Assembly: GCA_003254925.1 (NCBI GenBank)
Contig: QANZ01049023.1
Location: 1 to 64,000 of the forward strand
Direction: 5' to 3'
Length of the DNA stretch: 64,000 nt
Source of the DNA: Chamaecrista fasciculata
Taxonomy: Eukaryota > Streptophyta > Magnoliopsida > Fabales > Fabaceae
Shown here: positions 36,477 through 49,272 of the stretch, piece after piece
How positions within the stretch are numbered: position 1 is the first letter of the stretch
Layout: the number at the start of each line of letters is the position of its first letter
Position numbers and translations under genes: made by a program
The notes under the pieces: model-generated
Databases searched by the model: none
What the model was told of the DNA's origin: nothing
The model's input: only the letters and a program-made list of their open reading frames with translations

Positions 36477-38788
36477 GGCAAAACACCCTTTTGTGCCCCT
36501 AACGTTTGCAGTGATTTTCAGTTATGCCCCTAACGTTTCATTTTGTTCAAGCGTGCCCTCAATGTGAAACTAACGTTTCAATTATGCCCCCAATTTTGGC
36601 TCAATGCCCATGTGGCAATTTTTTTACTTATGTGTCATTTTTTTGGTCTGACGTGGCATAATGACTGGACATTCACATTTTTTTTTCCACCGTGGCATGA
36701 TGACTGGATTTACATTTTTGAACATAAAAATTGAGTAAACTAGCAAATCAGTCCCTGAATTTACATTTTTCATCATCTTCATTCATTTTAGTCCCAAATC
36801 CTCAAAATAAAATTGTAAAGTGTCTCAAAACTCTTCCAAACATTCCAATTTAGTCCTTAAAAATATTAAAAACCCTAAAACCTGAACCCCAAACTCTAAA
36901 CCCTAAAACCCTAATCCTAAAATTGTAAAGTGACCCAAAACTCTTCCAAACATTCCAATTTAGTCCTTCAAAGTATTAAAAACCCTAAAACCTAAATCCC
37001 AAACTCTAAACCTTAGAACCCTAAAATTCTAAACTCTAAAACCCTAAAATCCTAAAATTGTAAAGTGTCCCAAAACTCTTCCAAACATTCTAATTTAGTC
37101 CTTAAAAATTTTAAAAATCCTTAAATCATAAAACCTAAACCCTAAAATCTAAAACCCTAAACTCTAAAATCTTAAACCCTAAACCCTAAACCCTAACCCA
37201 TAAACTCTGAATCCTAAAGCCCTAAAAAAACTACTCTCTTGCAATTTGGTCCTTAAATCCTACTTTCCTCTTCACCTTCTTCCACAAAAATTGCCCAGAA
37301 AAACTCAACGAACAGAAACCCAACGTCATCGTTATCTTCTTCCCAGAAATTGCCCAGATTTTTCATCATCATCGTCGTAATCGGCCTCCGAATTATTGCT
37401 CACCGGAACTAACCTTATCTTGGCGTAAACTTCATCGATTTCTGCGTCGGCTAGGAATTTCACCGACGCCACTCGACAAAGAACGAAAGGCGGAATCGGA
37501 ATCCTCAACGACGTCGAGAAATTAAGACTCGCCTGAGCGTGCTCGGCGTGACCTTGAGGGAAGTAGAAGACTCTAGAATTCGCCGGCGGCATCTGAACCA
37601 TACCTCCAGCGCACGCGTGCCATAGTTGTGGATCCAAACTCCGTTCAGATTCCTTCATTGTATTGAAATTTGTAACTGATTTCTCAGAATTTGATGATTA
37701 TTTCGCCATGAATATGATCGTATCGTCCATGAGAGAGATCAAACAGTGAGAGAATTGAATCTCATAGTCATAGACTCAAAACCCTCCGAGTGATTCTGTT
37801 GAGTAAATGCTGAGAGAGAGAAAGAGAGAGAGAGTCAAAAAGATCCAAAATGCGTTGACGATGATGATGAAAAATCTGGGCAATTTTTGGGAAGAAGATG
37901 ACGATGACGTTGGGTTTTTGTTCGTTGGGTTTTTCTGGGCAATTTTTGTGGAAGAAGGTGAAGAGGAAAGTAGGATTTAAGAACCAAATTGCAAGAGAGT
38001 AGTTTTTTTAGGGGTTTAGGATTCAGGGTTTATGGGTTAGGGTTTAGGGGTTTAGGGTTTAGGATTTTAGGGTTTAAGATTTTAGAGTTTAGGGTTTTAG
38101 ATTTTAGGGTTTAGGTTTTAGGATTTTAGGATTTTTAATATTTTTAAGGACTAAATTAGAATGGTTGGAAGAGTTTTGGGATACTTTACAATTTTAGGAT
38201 TTTAGGGTTTTAGGGTTTATAATTTTAGGGTTTTAGGGTTTAGAGTTTGGGATTTAGGTTTTAGGGTTTTTAATACTTTTAAGGACTAAATTGGAATGTT
38301 TGGAAGAGTTTTGAGACACTTTATAATTTTAGGATTAGGGTTTTAGGGTTTAGGGTTTTAGGGTTTAGAGTTTGGGGTTTAGGTTTTAGGGTTTTTAATA
38401 TTTTTAAGGACTAAATTGGAATGTTTGGAAGAGTTTTGAGACACTTTACAATTTTATTTTGAGGATTTGGGACTAAAATGAATGAAGATGATGAAAAATG
38501 TAAATCCAGGGACTGATTTGCTAGTTTACTCAATTTTTATGTTCAAAAATGTAAATCCAGTCATCATGCCACGGTGGAAAAAAAAAATATAAATGTCCAG
38601 TCATTATGCCACGTCAGACCAAAAAAATGACACATAAGTAAAAAAATTGCCACATGGGCATTGAGTCAAAATTGGGGGCATAATTGAAACGTTAGTTTTA
38701 CATTGAGGGCACGCTTGAACAAAATGAAACGTTAGGGGCATAACTGAAAATCACTGCAAACGTTAGGAGCACAAAAGGGTGTTTTGCC
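36477..38788. mobile_element. Pack-MULE carrying an auxin response factor fragment, 2312 bp
   Basis: TTTAAAATA flanks both ends (36468-36476 and 38789-38797). TIRs of about 0.9 kb (36477-37376 and 37857-38788) start GGCAAAACACCCTTTTGTGCC. They contain blocks of degenerate telomere-type CCCTAAA repeats (36880-37220, mirrored at 38000-38400), alternating with a repeated segment containing TAAAGTGTCCCAAAACTC. Between the TIRs lies a 480-bp segment holding the 5' UTR and first exon of an ARF gene. Long TIRs, a 9-bp target duplication, a host gene fragment and no transposase fit a Pack-MULE. Confidence 0.9.
37332..37658 (-). pseudogene. Captured first exon of an auxin response factor (ARF10/16/17-like)
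   Basis: The ATG at 37658 starts MKESERSLDPQLWHACAGGM, then MPPANSRVFYFPQGHAEHAQ, IPPFVLCRVASVKFLADAE and YAKIRLVPV: the conserved N-terminal dimerisation segment that precedes the B3 domain in ARFs, most like the miR160-regulated ARF10/16/17 group. It stops before the B3 domain: beyond the Asp run the frame enters the TIR (last residues EKSGQFLGRR) and ends. Upstream to 37856 is apparent ARF 5' UTR, with GA-rich runs typical of plant leaders. The frame is undamaged over about 90 codons, suggesting a fairly recent capture. It cannot encode a DNA-binding ARF. Confidence 0.85.
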
Positions 38789-38936
38789 TTTAAAATAATT
38801 TTACATCCCACTTTCACCGGTATCTCTCAAATTCCCAAATACCATTTTTTATAACTCTCCAATACCATACTACTTCAATATCTCTTGAATGATTACTTAA
38901 CCCCTCCTCCAATAGCCTAACATGTTCACCGTTAGC

Positions 38937-39258
38937 ACTGTTAAACGGGCCGGCCCGGCCCGGCCCGTTATGGGCCACGGGCTAAACGGGCCGGGCCGTT
39001 TAGGCCCGTTTTTAAACGGGCCAAATTTTTTAAACCCAAGCCCGCCCATTTAGCGGGCGGGCCGGGCCGGCCCGCGGGCCTAAACATTTTTACATGCAAA
39101 TTTTCTTAAAAAAATGTAAACGGGCCTAACCGCCCCGGCCCGTTACGGGCCACGGGCTAAACGGGCCGGGCCGTTTAGGCCCGTTTTTAAACGGGCCAAA
39201 TTTTTTAAACCCAAGCCCGCCCATTTAGCGGGCGGGCCGGGCCGGCCCGCGGGCCTAA
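38937..39258. repeat. GC-rich palindromic repeat, two copies about 175 bp apart
   Basis: ACGGGCCGGCCCGGCCCG-type sequence with many self-complementary blocks (GGGCCGGGCC, GCGGGCGGGCC). CCCGTTA[T/C]GGGCCACGGGC occurs at 38964 and 39139. It breaks off at an assembly gap. Similar GGGCC-rich ends occur in plant hAT-type MITEs, but no complete TIR or target duplication can be shown. Confidence 0.6.
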
Positions 39259-39389
39259 NNNNNNNNNNNNNNNNNNNNNNNNNNNNNNNNNNNNNNNNNN
39301 NNNNNNNNNNNNNNNNNNNNNNNNNNNNNNNNNNNNNNNNNNNNNNNNNNNNNNNNNNNNNNNNNNNNNNNNNNNNNNNNNNNNNNNNN
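39259..39389. other. Assembly gap (131 N) followed by a 33-bp poly-A run
   Basis: N run between the GC-rich palindrome and poly-A at 39390-39422; both are hard-to-assemble sequence. Confidence 0.99.
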
Positions 39390-39423
<34 letters not shown>

Positions 39424-39698
39424 AAGTTATGAGATATCAAATTATTACTATACCCTTTGGCAAAAAAAAAAAATTATTAGTATACCCTTTCCTTTTCCTT
39501 CTGTTTTCCTTACAGTAGAAAGAAACTAGTCTTCATTCTTTGGTTTAAATGCTATACAAAATTTAAACCCTAAACCTCTTAAACTAACACTTGAACTTCA
39601 AGGACAGAACATAGGTGTAGGACCAAAATAAAACTTTGGCCTTTTAATATTTTTAAAAACTCAATTATCAATTCAACAAGTTATGATATATCAAATTA

Positions 39699-40039
39699 GG
39701 CTAAAACACTACTTTTGTCTCTAAACTTTATATTAATTGTCAATTTTATTTTTAATTTTGTTTTGTTGTCCATTTTATCATTTGTTTTTACTTTAGTAAA
39801 ATATTAATGACAAAATATACGTGATTAATATAAAACAAGATATATTAACCTGTCATTAATTTATAGAAAAATATAATGTAAAATTGATAGAAAAAAAAAT
39901 TCAAATTTTAACTCAAATTATAATTGTTATTAATTTATTGAAAAAAACTACTCAAAAAATAAAATCGATCAAAATATAAAATATTAACGACTACATTGGT
40001 GGCAAAAATAATATTGAAGAAAAAAAACCTTTTCTGACA
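39699..40039. mobile_element. MULE-type MITE, third member of the 36011 family
   Basis: Flanks ATCAAATTA (39690-39698) and ATCAAACTA (40040-40048) match at 8 of 9 bases. The internal order of phrases (CAATTTTATT, ATTAATGACA, AAATTGATAG, TCGATCAAAATA) follows the element at 36011-36359. It ends about 140 bp before the NUP133 start codon, so it lies in the promoter or 5' UTR region. Confidence 0.7.
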
Positions 40040-40178
40040 ATCAAACTAGTCTACCGTATACCCTTACTTTTCCCTTTCCTTTTCCCTCTATTTTCCTTGC
40101 ATCTAATCTAAATGCTATACAAAATTTAAACCCTAAACCCCTTAAACTAACATTTCTATGAACTCCAAGTGAAGAAAA

Positions 40179-43100
40179 ATGTTTTCTTCCGGAACGAAGA
40201 AGGCCAATGTGAGCTCTTGGAGAGACCAATCTCATGGCGGCTCACTGCTTGATTCTCCGATTACTCCTCTTGACAGGCGAAGGTCGCTCCATGACAACGC
40301 CATTCCAAATCGTCCTACCACTGGTACTCCCGCACCTTGGGCTCCTCGCTTGTCGGTTCTTGCCAGGTAATTGAATCCTTTATGATTTGCAACTTCAAAA
40401 TTGATCCTAGTTGAAAAAATCGAATGTAATAAGAAATAGTTTCGGCGTGGTTACTGTGGTCTTGGAGTTTCTGTAACTTATTGACTGCTGAGAAATGATG
40501 TATTGGTTGGGTTATTTTATGCTAATTGGTTTTTCCTTTAGTAATCATGTCGTGTCACTGTCAGTCACATGATTGATTTAGACTTACCCGCATGGATGCT
40601 AGGGCTGATTACTAGTTTTCCAAAGTTCAGGGCATGGGCATACATATATTCCATATTGGGGACTGGGTCATTAATCCGTAATCAGTAGTTGAGTATTTGG
40701 AATGTGTCTGTGCAATGATCCCAACTTTTATCTTCTTTTTCTCTATACACCATGATTAGTGTTGTCCAAGTGTTACTCTATTTCATAATTGTTGAATACA
40801 TATTTATTTTAACATAATAATTTTTTTTTAGACATTTTTAGATATCGATTACTTATACTGGGCTTTTAGAAATGATATGACCTATATAATTTGTTAAGTA
40901 ATGGCTGTTAGTCTTTGACATTGTAGATTTCTCCTCATTTTATGTTTGTTTCAAGGAGTATGTCACAGAATTTGTTCTGTTTATGCCGAAATTATGTACT
41001 GTACAGGGTATTTTCTTCTTGATCTTATGACTGATTATAATGTTTTATGTTGTATTCACATAGAATTCCTCAGGTTAGCGGTAGTGGAAAAGGGGAAGAA
41101 ACATCTTCAATTAAACCTGTATATGTTGGGGAGTTTCCACAAGTAGTTTGTGATGAGCAGGCCAGGTTGCTGCAGAAACGAGTTGCTGGTGAGTACAGTC
41201 GACTTTATCAGTTTATGGTTGCCATATTCTAGAATACTACCATATTTGCTTAAACGGCAAGACTGAGGTATGGTGAAGTTCGTAGATGAAATAAGTGTTG
41301 CTTGTTTCTATAATTAAGCATTTCTTGGATAGAAGAGTTTGATGTATAGTATACTGTGATGCAGTTGAAAATTGCACCTTTGGTGGCATTGAAAAGGAGG
41401 CATCCCTTGCTTGGATTATCTGTGGAAACAAAGTCTTCATTTGGAACTACTTGTCACCGGCTTCTTCAATTAAATGTGTTGCTCTTGAAATGCCTTTAAA
41501 TATCTTAGACAATGGAGATGCTGACAGGCATGATGTGAATTGTTGGTTGCTTTCTGTTGTTAATTGGGATAGCACTTCTGCTAGAGCAAATAAAGTTGCA
41601 AAACATTGCAACTCTGCTGGAGTTGTATTGTGCAATAAAAAAACTCGGGCTGTTATATACTGGCCTGACATCTATTCTCAATCACACTGTGCTTCCGTCA
41701 CTAGTCTTGCATCTTCTGATGAGTTGGAGCTTATTTTCATTCCTGATGGGAAATCAACTTTAGGCAAGCAGCGTCGACAAAGCAAGCTGGGGAGTAGTTT
41801 GAATGGACTGCACATATTTAACTCTTTGATTACTTCTGCAGTTACTGGTCATAAGTTTGTGTGCATTGCCATTGCATGTAGCTCTAATGGTGAACTTTGG
41901 GAGTTTCGGTGCAGTCCTAATGGTATTCACCGCCGGAAAGTTTATGAAAATATAATGCAGTTTCCTCTCCAAGGGAGTGATTCTGGTCAACTTATGAGCA
42001 ATAGGGGCTATCCAAGGTCATTGACGTGGTGCTTTCCACGTAACTCAACAGAGGAATCAAAAAGACAATTTTTGGTACTGACGGATCATGAGATACAGTG
42101 CTTTGGAGTAGAACTTAGTTCTAATGTACATGTTTCAAAGCTTTGGTCCCAGAAAATTGTTGGAACGGATGCTGATGTGGGCATTAAGAAGGATCTGGCT
42201 GGTCAGAAGGGAATATGGCCTCTTGATGTGCAAGTAGATGATCGTGGTAAAGTGATTACCATTCTTGTTGCAACCTTCTGTAAGGACCGAATAAGCAGCT
42301 CAAGCTACATCCAATATTCTCTACTAACTATGCAATATAAATCAGGTTTGAGTGTAGAGATTATGAATGACAGGATTTTGGAGAAGAAAGCCCCTGTTGA
42401 GGTGATAATTCCAAAAGCAAGAGTTGAAGATGAAGATTTCTTGTTCTCTATGAGGCTTCGGATAGGAGGCAGACCTTCAGGATCAGCAGTCATAATATCT
42501 GGGGATGGAACAGCAACAGTCTCACATAACTATCGAAATTCTACTCGGCTCTATCAATTTGATCTACCCTATGATGCTGGAAAAGTACTTGATGCTTCAA
42601 TTCTTCCTTCTGCTAACGATTATGAAGAAGGTGCATGGGTTGTATTGACAGAAAAAGCAGGAATATGGGCAATACCTGAGAAGGCTGTTATACTTGGTGG
42701 AGTTGAGCCACCTGAGCGGAGCTTGTCACGCAAGGGCAGCTCAAATGAAAGATCTGCTCAAGAAGAGATAAGAAATCTTACATTTGCAGGTAATGTTGCT
42801 CCGAGAAGGGCTAGCTCTGAAGCATGGGACAATGGGGACAGACAAAGGTCAGCTTTGAGTGGGATTGCACGTCGTACTGCACAAGATGAAGAATCAGAAG
42901 CTCTGCTGAGCCATCTTTTCAATGAATTTCTATCATCTGGTCAAGTTGACAGAGCACTTGAATTGCTAGAAAGTTCTGGTTCATTTGAAAGGGATGGAGA
43001 AACAAATGTTTTTGTAAGGATGAGCAAATCAATCGTTGACACCTTAGCTAAACACTGGACAACAATGAGGGGTGCTGAGATTTTGGCCATGGCTGTTGTC

Positions 43101-46100
43101 TCCACCCAGCTCTTGGAAAAACAGCAGAAGCATCAAAAGTTTCTCCAATTTCTTGCCTTATCTAAATGCCATGAGGAGCTATGCTCTAGAAAGAGTATGA
43201 ACTTTGTAGTTAGTTCTTAAAAAATTCGAATAATCATTTTCGCAATACTGGCGTATACAATTAATACTTAGGTTACACTTTTAGCTATTACATTATGTGC
43301 ATGGGTGATGGTAGCATATATGTTTTATCCGTCATGCTTGTTGGATTATAAGTCATCTACCTGATAACAGCTTATATTTTTGGCTTATTAACTCAAAATC
43401 ATATTTAGATAATCAATTTATTATCAATAACCCATATTGGACCTTTTAGGTTGATATTATATTAAGTTTTGCTGTAATGGTGGTAGGAAACATTTCCTTC
43501 ACTGATAGCAATTTGAGGTTTATAATTGACTAAAAATAGTAATATAAGCTCAATTATCTTATTTCCGAGCCTCTTTCTTAACTTTTATATACAGTTGTCA
43601 GAGGGGAAGAGGGGCGGGGGGGTCTATAGTCTGACCAAAATGAAAACAGGCACAAATTTCTTCCTTTTTATCCTTTGCCTTTCGATGTGTGAGACTTACT
43701 GAATCAAAAAGAATATTTGCTAAGTTATCGATGGAGGGAGAGAGAGCAAGGAAATAAAAGAAAGTTAATAACGTAGCATTGAGTGGGTTTGCCCAACTAA
43801 TCTAGGCTCCTTTCTTGCTATCAAGTTCATGGGTAATGAGGAGCATCAAACACTTTGGCAGTGTGCAATTCTAGGCTTCTAGCAACTTTGTGGTGTATCA
43901 GGTTGGAGAGGAATGCAAGAGTCTTTAACAACAAACACCTCCCATCCCACCTTCTTAGGGATAGAATTACGTTCGGGGCTTCATTATGGGTTTCTTCTAA
44001 TGGGTTGTTTTGGGGGGGTTGTTCTCAGTTATGGATTTTCAAAAGGTTAATAAGGCATTATTGTTTTAGCACCCTGTTTTTCCTTTCTTTTGTTGTTTTG
44101 TTTCCTTATGGAGAGGATAACTTGTCTTCCTTCTTGTATTCCTTTGTATCTTTTATATCTCTAATAAATTTAATTTCTTATAAATAAAAAATAAAGTAGC
44201 TTTGAAAATTAATGACTTAGTTTTGTCATCTTGATTTTATATGTGCATATGCATTGTTTATTTTAAGTGATATTGAAGGTACTGCTATAATTGAATGTGA
44301 GGTATATGGATTATTTATCAGAGGACACAGAGATGAGAATATATGGACATACAATGCCTAAATTATAGCTTTCTTATTGGCAGGACATGCCTTGCAAACT
44401 GTTCTGGAGCATGGTGAAAAATTGGCTGCAATGATTCAGCTGAGGGAATTGCAAAATCTGATTAGTCAGAATCGTTCAACTAGTGCTGGCTCCTCAAATT
44501 CTTGTTTGGAAAGCCAGATGTCAGGTTCCCTTTGGGACATGATACAAAAAGTTGGTGAGAGAGCCCGCAGGAATACTGTCTTTTTGATGGACAGAGATAA
44601 TGCTGAAGTGTTCTATAGTAAGGTTTCTGACCTTGAAGATTTCTTTTACTGCTTAGATGGAGAGATGGAATATGTTATAAGCTCAGAGCAGCCAATTGGG
44701 ATCCAGATCCAGAGGGTATGTGAACTTTCAGATGCATGTGTTACTATGATCAGGACATGCTTTAACTATAGGAATGAGAACCGCTTGTGGTATTCACCTC
44801 CAGAGGGTTTAACACCTTGGTATTGTCAACCAGTTGTACGTAAGGGGGTTTGGAGCATTGCTTCTGTCCTGCTTCAGCTGTTGAATGAAATATTTGGACT
44901 TGACAAGTCTTTAAAACTAGATTTGTATAATCATCTTGAAGCATTAGCTGAACTGCTACTTGAGGCATATTCTGGTGCTGTCACAGCTAAGATTGAGCGT
45001 GGTGAAGAACATAAAGGTCTACTTAATGAATACTGGGAGAGACGGGATACACTTCTTAATTCTCTTTATCAACAAATCAAAGAATTTGAAGCTGGCCATA
45101 AGGTTATTATATATATGTGTGTGTGTGTGTGTGTGTTTGTGTGTTTACTGCATCCTTTCAATCCTCTTGATGAATACAGATGCTTTTCAATTGCTTTTGC
45201 AGGATTCAATTGAAGGAGCTGAAAATCAAAGTGAAGAAGCCATTTCAAAGGTTACTTCTCAATTGCTATCAATTGCTAAACGACATGGATGCTACAAAAT
45301 TATGTGGCAAATTTGCTGTGACATCAATAATTCAGTATTACTGAAAAATATTATGGTATGAATATAATTTTCTCCTTTCTGGTGCTAATAATATGCTGAT
45401 TTTATTTTATATTCTGGATATGTGCAACTTGCAATGATTATATCTTAGCAGATAAAAATACTATAACTGATATAATTATAGTGACCTTGTGGTGAGTTGT
45501 GGAAAAAATACAAATTTAGTTCCTTTAATGTATTCATTTGTCAGTCCCTGATTGTATAAAGCTTTTTCCGCTTGCATTTTCTGAAATTTGGATCTATAGA
45601 TCAATGTTCCCAACTTATATCAATCTTCAATGCCAAAGCCCCTCATGTCCAAAATCCAAATCTTGACAAGGTTTCATGATGATTTCAACTTCGGACCATG
45701 AAATTCTGTTGGAACAAGTTAACAAGATCTTAGCAATGCTTGAATTTAGAATACAATAAATCCCAAACAATATCTCTGAATATTTAATTGGCTTGTTTTA
45801 AATAGTTTAGAGAGGGTTTACAAGGCTAATGTATAGTGAAATGGAAATAATATTAGTATTGAGACTGATGGAGTCAATCTTGAAGAAAGTCATTTAAATG
45901 AAAATGCTGTAGGGAAGGAATCTATCCATGTAAATAGGACCTTGATTTGATGGCTATTGTATAGTGAAATGGCAAAAACATGCTAGGCTTATTATTATAT
46001 AGGAGTTTTAATTATTCCTTCTCAGTATCTATGGGATAGGAGTTGTCATTCTCTCGGAGGATTATCTTCCTAATTTAGTTTTTTACAGTTTACTATGGAT

Positions 46101-49100
46101 AAGAAGGGAGGATGTGCAGGTGTGAGTGTGGGCCCCAACTCAGTACTCACTACAAGTGAGCAAGCCTTCGAAATCGCCGTCTATTTTCTTAAAATTAATT
46201 TTATTTAGTATGATTTCAACTCCCTTTCTATTGCTTGGCAATTTGAAAAAGGAGCAGCATTTGTGTACGACTTATGTTGGAACTTGCATTAATTGGAGTA
46301 TTGGACACAGTGCAATACTATAAATTACATATAAGCATTTTAGGTTTTGCTGTTACATGACATTTATGTCAGTGTTCATGCTTTTAGCTACCTTTATTTT
46401 CTTTCTTTTTTGTAAATTTTTCCTTGAATGATACTATTTATTTTTGTCTCTGCGTTGCCTATTTTTGGCATGGATAGAGAAGTTGATTGAAACACGCCAA
46501 AGAAGACTTATAGAGGCTCTGGGACGCATATTTGACCAAATGGGTAATAGTCCAATAATTCGAGGAAGGGGAAGATCAAAGAAAACTATTGGAGAAATTA
46601 TCGGGAAAGATTTTTCCATTAATAACCTAACTATGGACATGTACAAAGATAAAACATGTTGGCATAAGTTTATCCCTATAGCTGATCCTACCTAGTGGGA
46701 AAAGGCTTTGATTGTTGTTTTTTGTGGATCATCTAATAATGGTGAGGTGGGATATAATACTTTTAATATGGGTAGAGCACTATAGTTCTCCTTCCCATCC
46801 TCAGACCTGGAGCCAAACCTTAGCATATAACAAAATTAATCTCCATCTGTATTGGATCTCTAAACCCTTGAACCTGTACCTAGACTAGGACAGTTGGACC
46901 CGTTTACTTGAAATATTTATAATATCTGCAATAGCACTAACCGTAATGCAATAGCAACATAAAATACTGGTTGCAGAGTGACATGGTCTGTGATGTGAGT
47001 GTTACTATTGCTTACACCATCACAAACACATCTCTAAATCTGCTTACCTCCCTATAATTTTCCTGGTTGCATTCTTCCTGAACCCTTAAAAATAGGGCCA
47101 GAATGAACCCCAAAGGTTTCTGCAAGCTGCAAACCAATGTTTGCCTTAGATAGTAGATACAATAGAAATCCACACCACGTAATCCAAGCCATTGTATTAA
47201 ATGAGTAATTGATTTCTGAAACATAAAAGCTTATGATAGATTGGGAGAAAGTGCCTGATTTGGCCTTAAGGTCTTGCAATGAGTCACTTGTATCCATATG
47301 ATTATTATGGACGATAATATTTCCTGGTAGGTATTTAATTCTAAAGATTATCAAGGAACTATGTTTTGCTTGAACTCTTCAAATGATTGTTTTCCCCTCA
47401 ATAATATCTCATTGGTTTGTCTGCAGCAAGAGAGCTTGGGACCTGATGGGGGATTTAGTAACTACGTCTTTCAACGACTTCATGAAAGCAGACAATTTTC
47501 TGAGCTCTTAAGACTAGGGGAGGAGTTTCCAGATGAGCTGTCTATTTTTCTGAAGGAGCATCCTGATCTTCTTTGGCTTCATGATTTATTCCTCCATCAA
47601 TTTTCCACAGCTTCAGAAACTCTTCATGAATTAGCTCTTGCTCAAAAAAAGAAGTCTACCTCAATTGCAGAAGAGGAAGAGCAGGAATATGATGATTTGG
47701 AACTAAATTTGGTGGACCGGAAGCATCTTTTATATCTTTCTAAGATAGCTGCCTTTGCAGGTATAATCCCCTTTTAGACTTTCATGCCTTATGCAGATAC
47801 TTTTTTCTTTGTTGCAATATTTAATATTATTTTTCCTTTCCTCTGGCTTTCTTAATAGATACTCGGTTATTACCTATCAACTTATCAGACAACATCAAAA
47901 TCGTTTGGTCATACACAAACTGCTAAGTTAACTGAGCGGGAGCATTTTTGCTGTCACACTTTTTATGAGCTTGGAAAATTGATAGATGATAATCTAGGTC
48001 CTTGAGAATCTTTGCATCTGTGACATCTGATCTTGCTGACATTCTTTTTTATTATAAATCAAATTATGTTGGCTTACTTTTCCATTCAATTTTGGATCTG
48101 GTTTTTAGAACGTTAGATATTGTGATGATTTATTTCCCCACTATTTTCCCCGCTGAAGTTATAATTTTTTACAGTGCTGTTTTAATTGGTTGCTCAGATT
48201 CATAATAGATTACTGTAGTATGTAAGTTGGCTTCAGAATCTGATTTTTTTTCTTTTCTGATATTGTCCCTTGTTAGCTGGTAAGGATACTGGTTCTCAAG
48301 AGAAGGTTGACCGCATTGAGGCTGATTTGAAGATTCTAAAGTTACAGGTAATTTTGTGATTTCTTACTACATGAACTTGTCCCTTTTTCAATTCATCTGA
48401 ATATATCATTATACATAGTGATTGCTATGCAGTTCTGACACATGCTGTCGTAGTCCATAAAGCCACAATATCTGTTTTATTTTACGTTCTGATTTTTTCT
48501 TTGGGACTTCTGAGATTACCGACTTGTAATGTAACATGCTATTCATTTTTCTTGATATCTTTTAAGCTCGATTTTGGATAAGGCTTAAAACCCAGGTGTC
48601 CCCATGGCTTAATCATTACAGCCTGATGCCATATTGCTATGAATTTCTAATTCTAATAAGACTGACGTTAAATATTCGCCAAGGCCAAATAACTATTATT
48701 TGAAACACTTTTACCTTCAGGAGGAAATAATGAAGCTTCTGACTTCCATTGAAGATAAGCAGCTTATTGAGAAACAGTTGCTTCATCCAGAAGACTTGAT
48801 TAAATTGTGCCTGGAAGGTGAAGGGCAAGAACTCTCATTGTGGGCCTTCGAGGTGTTAGCGTGGACCAGTTCCTCCTTTCGTCAGACGCATCGAAAACTC
48901 TTAGAGGAGTGCTGGAAGAAGGCTGCAAGTCAGGATGATTGGAGCAAAATTTTTGAATCGTATGTTTCTGAAGGATGGAGTGACGAGGAAACCCTGCACA
49001 ATTTGAGCAATACGGTGCTTTTCCAGGCTTCAAGACGATGTTATGGACCCCAGGCCGAAACCTTTGAAGAAGGTTTTGACCAAGTATTGCCATTAAGAGA

Positions 49101-49272
49101 AGAAAACTTGGAGACTACTACAATTTTGGAAGATATGAGTTCTTCTGTGGAAGCGATATTGATGCGGCACAAGGATTTTTCGGTTGCAGGCAAGCTTATG
49201 CTAATGGCAATCATGTTGGGTAGCGAGCAAGAAAATGCCAGACTTGAAGAAGGCCCTTCTCCAATGGAATAG
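40179..49272 (+). CDS. NUP133: Nuclear pore complex scaffold nucleoporin NUP133
   Basis: Eight exons, 40179-40366, 41064-41188, 41365-43194, 44384-45102, 45203-45355, 47427-47760, 48277-48347 and 48721-49272, encode 1323 aa in one frame. The N-terminus has the plant NUP133 signature RPTTGTPAPWAPRLSVLAR. An N-terminal beta-propeller follows (strands through GGRPSGSAVIISGDGTATV and DLPYDAGKVLDASI), then an alpha-helical domain (NTVFLMDRDNAEVFYSKVSD, RLGEEFPDELSIFL, QASRRCYGP). Family knowledge: NUP133 is a Y-complex (NUP107-160) subunit anchoring the nuclear pore coat; in Lotus japonicus it is needed for symbiotic calcium spiking. Whether this host forms such symbioses is unknown. Introns 3 and 5 contain LINE debris and intron 4 a GT microsatellite. 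A MULE-type MITE lies just upstream. No frame damage was seen. Confidence 0.95.
43780..44190 (+). mobile_element. LINE 3' fragment in NUP133 intron 3
   Basis: The frame from 43855 includes LLATLWCIRLERNARVFNNK and FGASLWVSSNGLFWG, the tail pattern (LW-x3-ER-N-R-F) after the reverse transcriptase zinc-binding domain of plant LINEs. The end CCTTTGTATCTTTTATATC then TAATAAATTTAAT is typical of a plant LINE 3' UTR. It is 5'-truncated and non-coding now. Confidence 0.65.
45115..45147 (+). repeat. GT microsatellite in NUP133 intron 4
   Basis: About 13 near-perfect TG units with one interruption, just after the splice donor of exon 4. Confidence 0.9.
46440..46698 (+). mobile_element. Retroelement (probably LINE) C-terminal fragment in NUP133 intron 5
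   Basis: The frame ends with RGRGRSKKTIGEIIGKDFSI and, further on, WHKFIPIADPT followed by a stop. The basic RGRGRxKKT-x-KDL...W-x-I-x-IADPT tail is a common terminal piece of decayed plant LINE ORF2. It is within an intron, in no splicing context, and shows no upstream reverse transcriptase. Confidence 0.5.

Noticed and set aside
36880..38400. Interstitial telomere sequence marking a chromosome fusion
   Set aside because: The CCCTAAA blocks are degenerate and mirrored exactly as part of the Pack-MULE TIRs, which have a 9-bp target duplication; they moved with the transposon.
42305..42493. Minus-strand frames inside the large NUP133 exon
   Set aside because: Shadows of the coding exon on the other strand.
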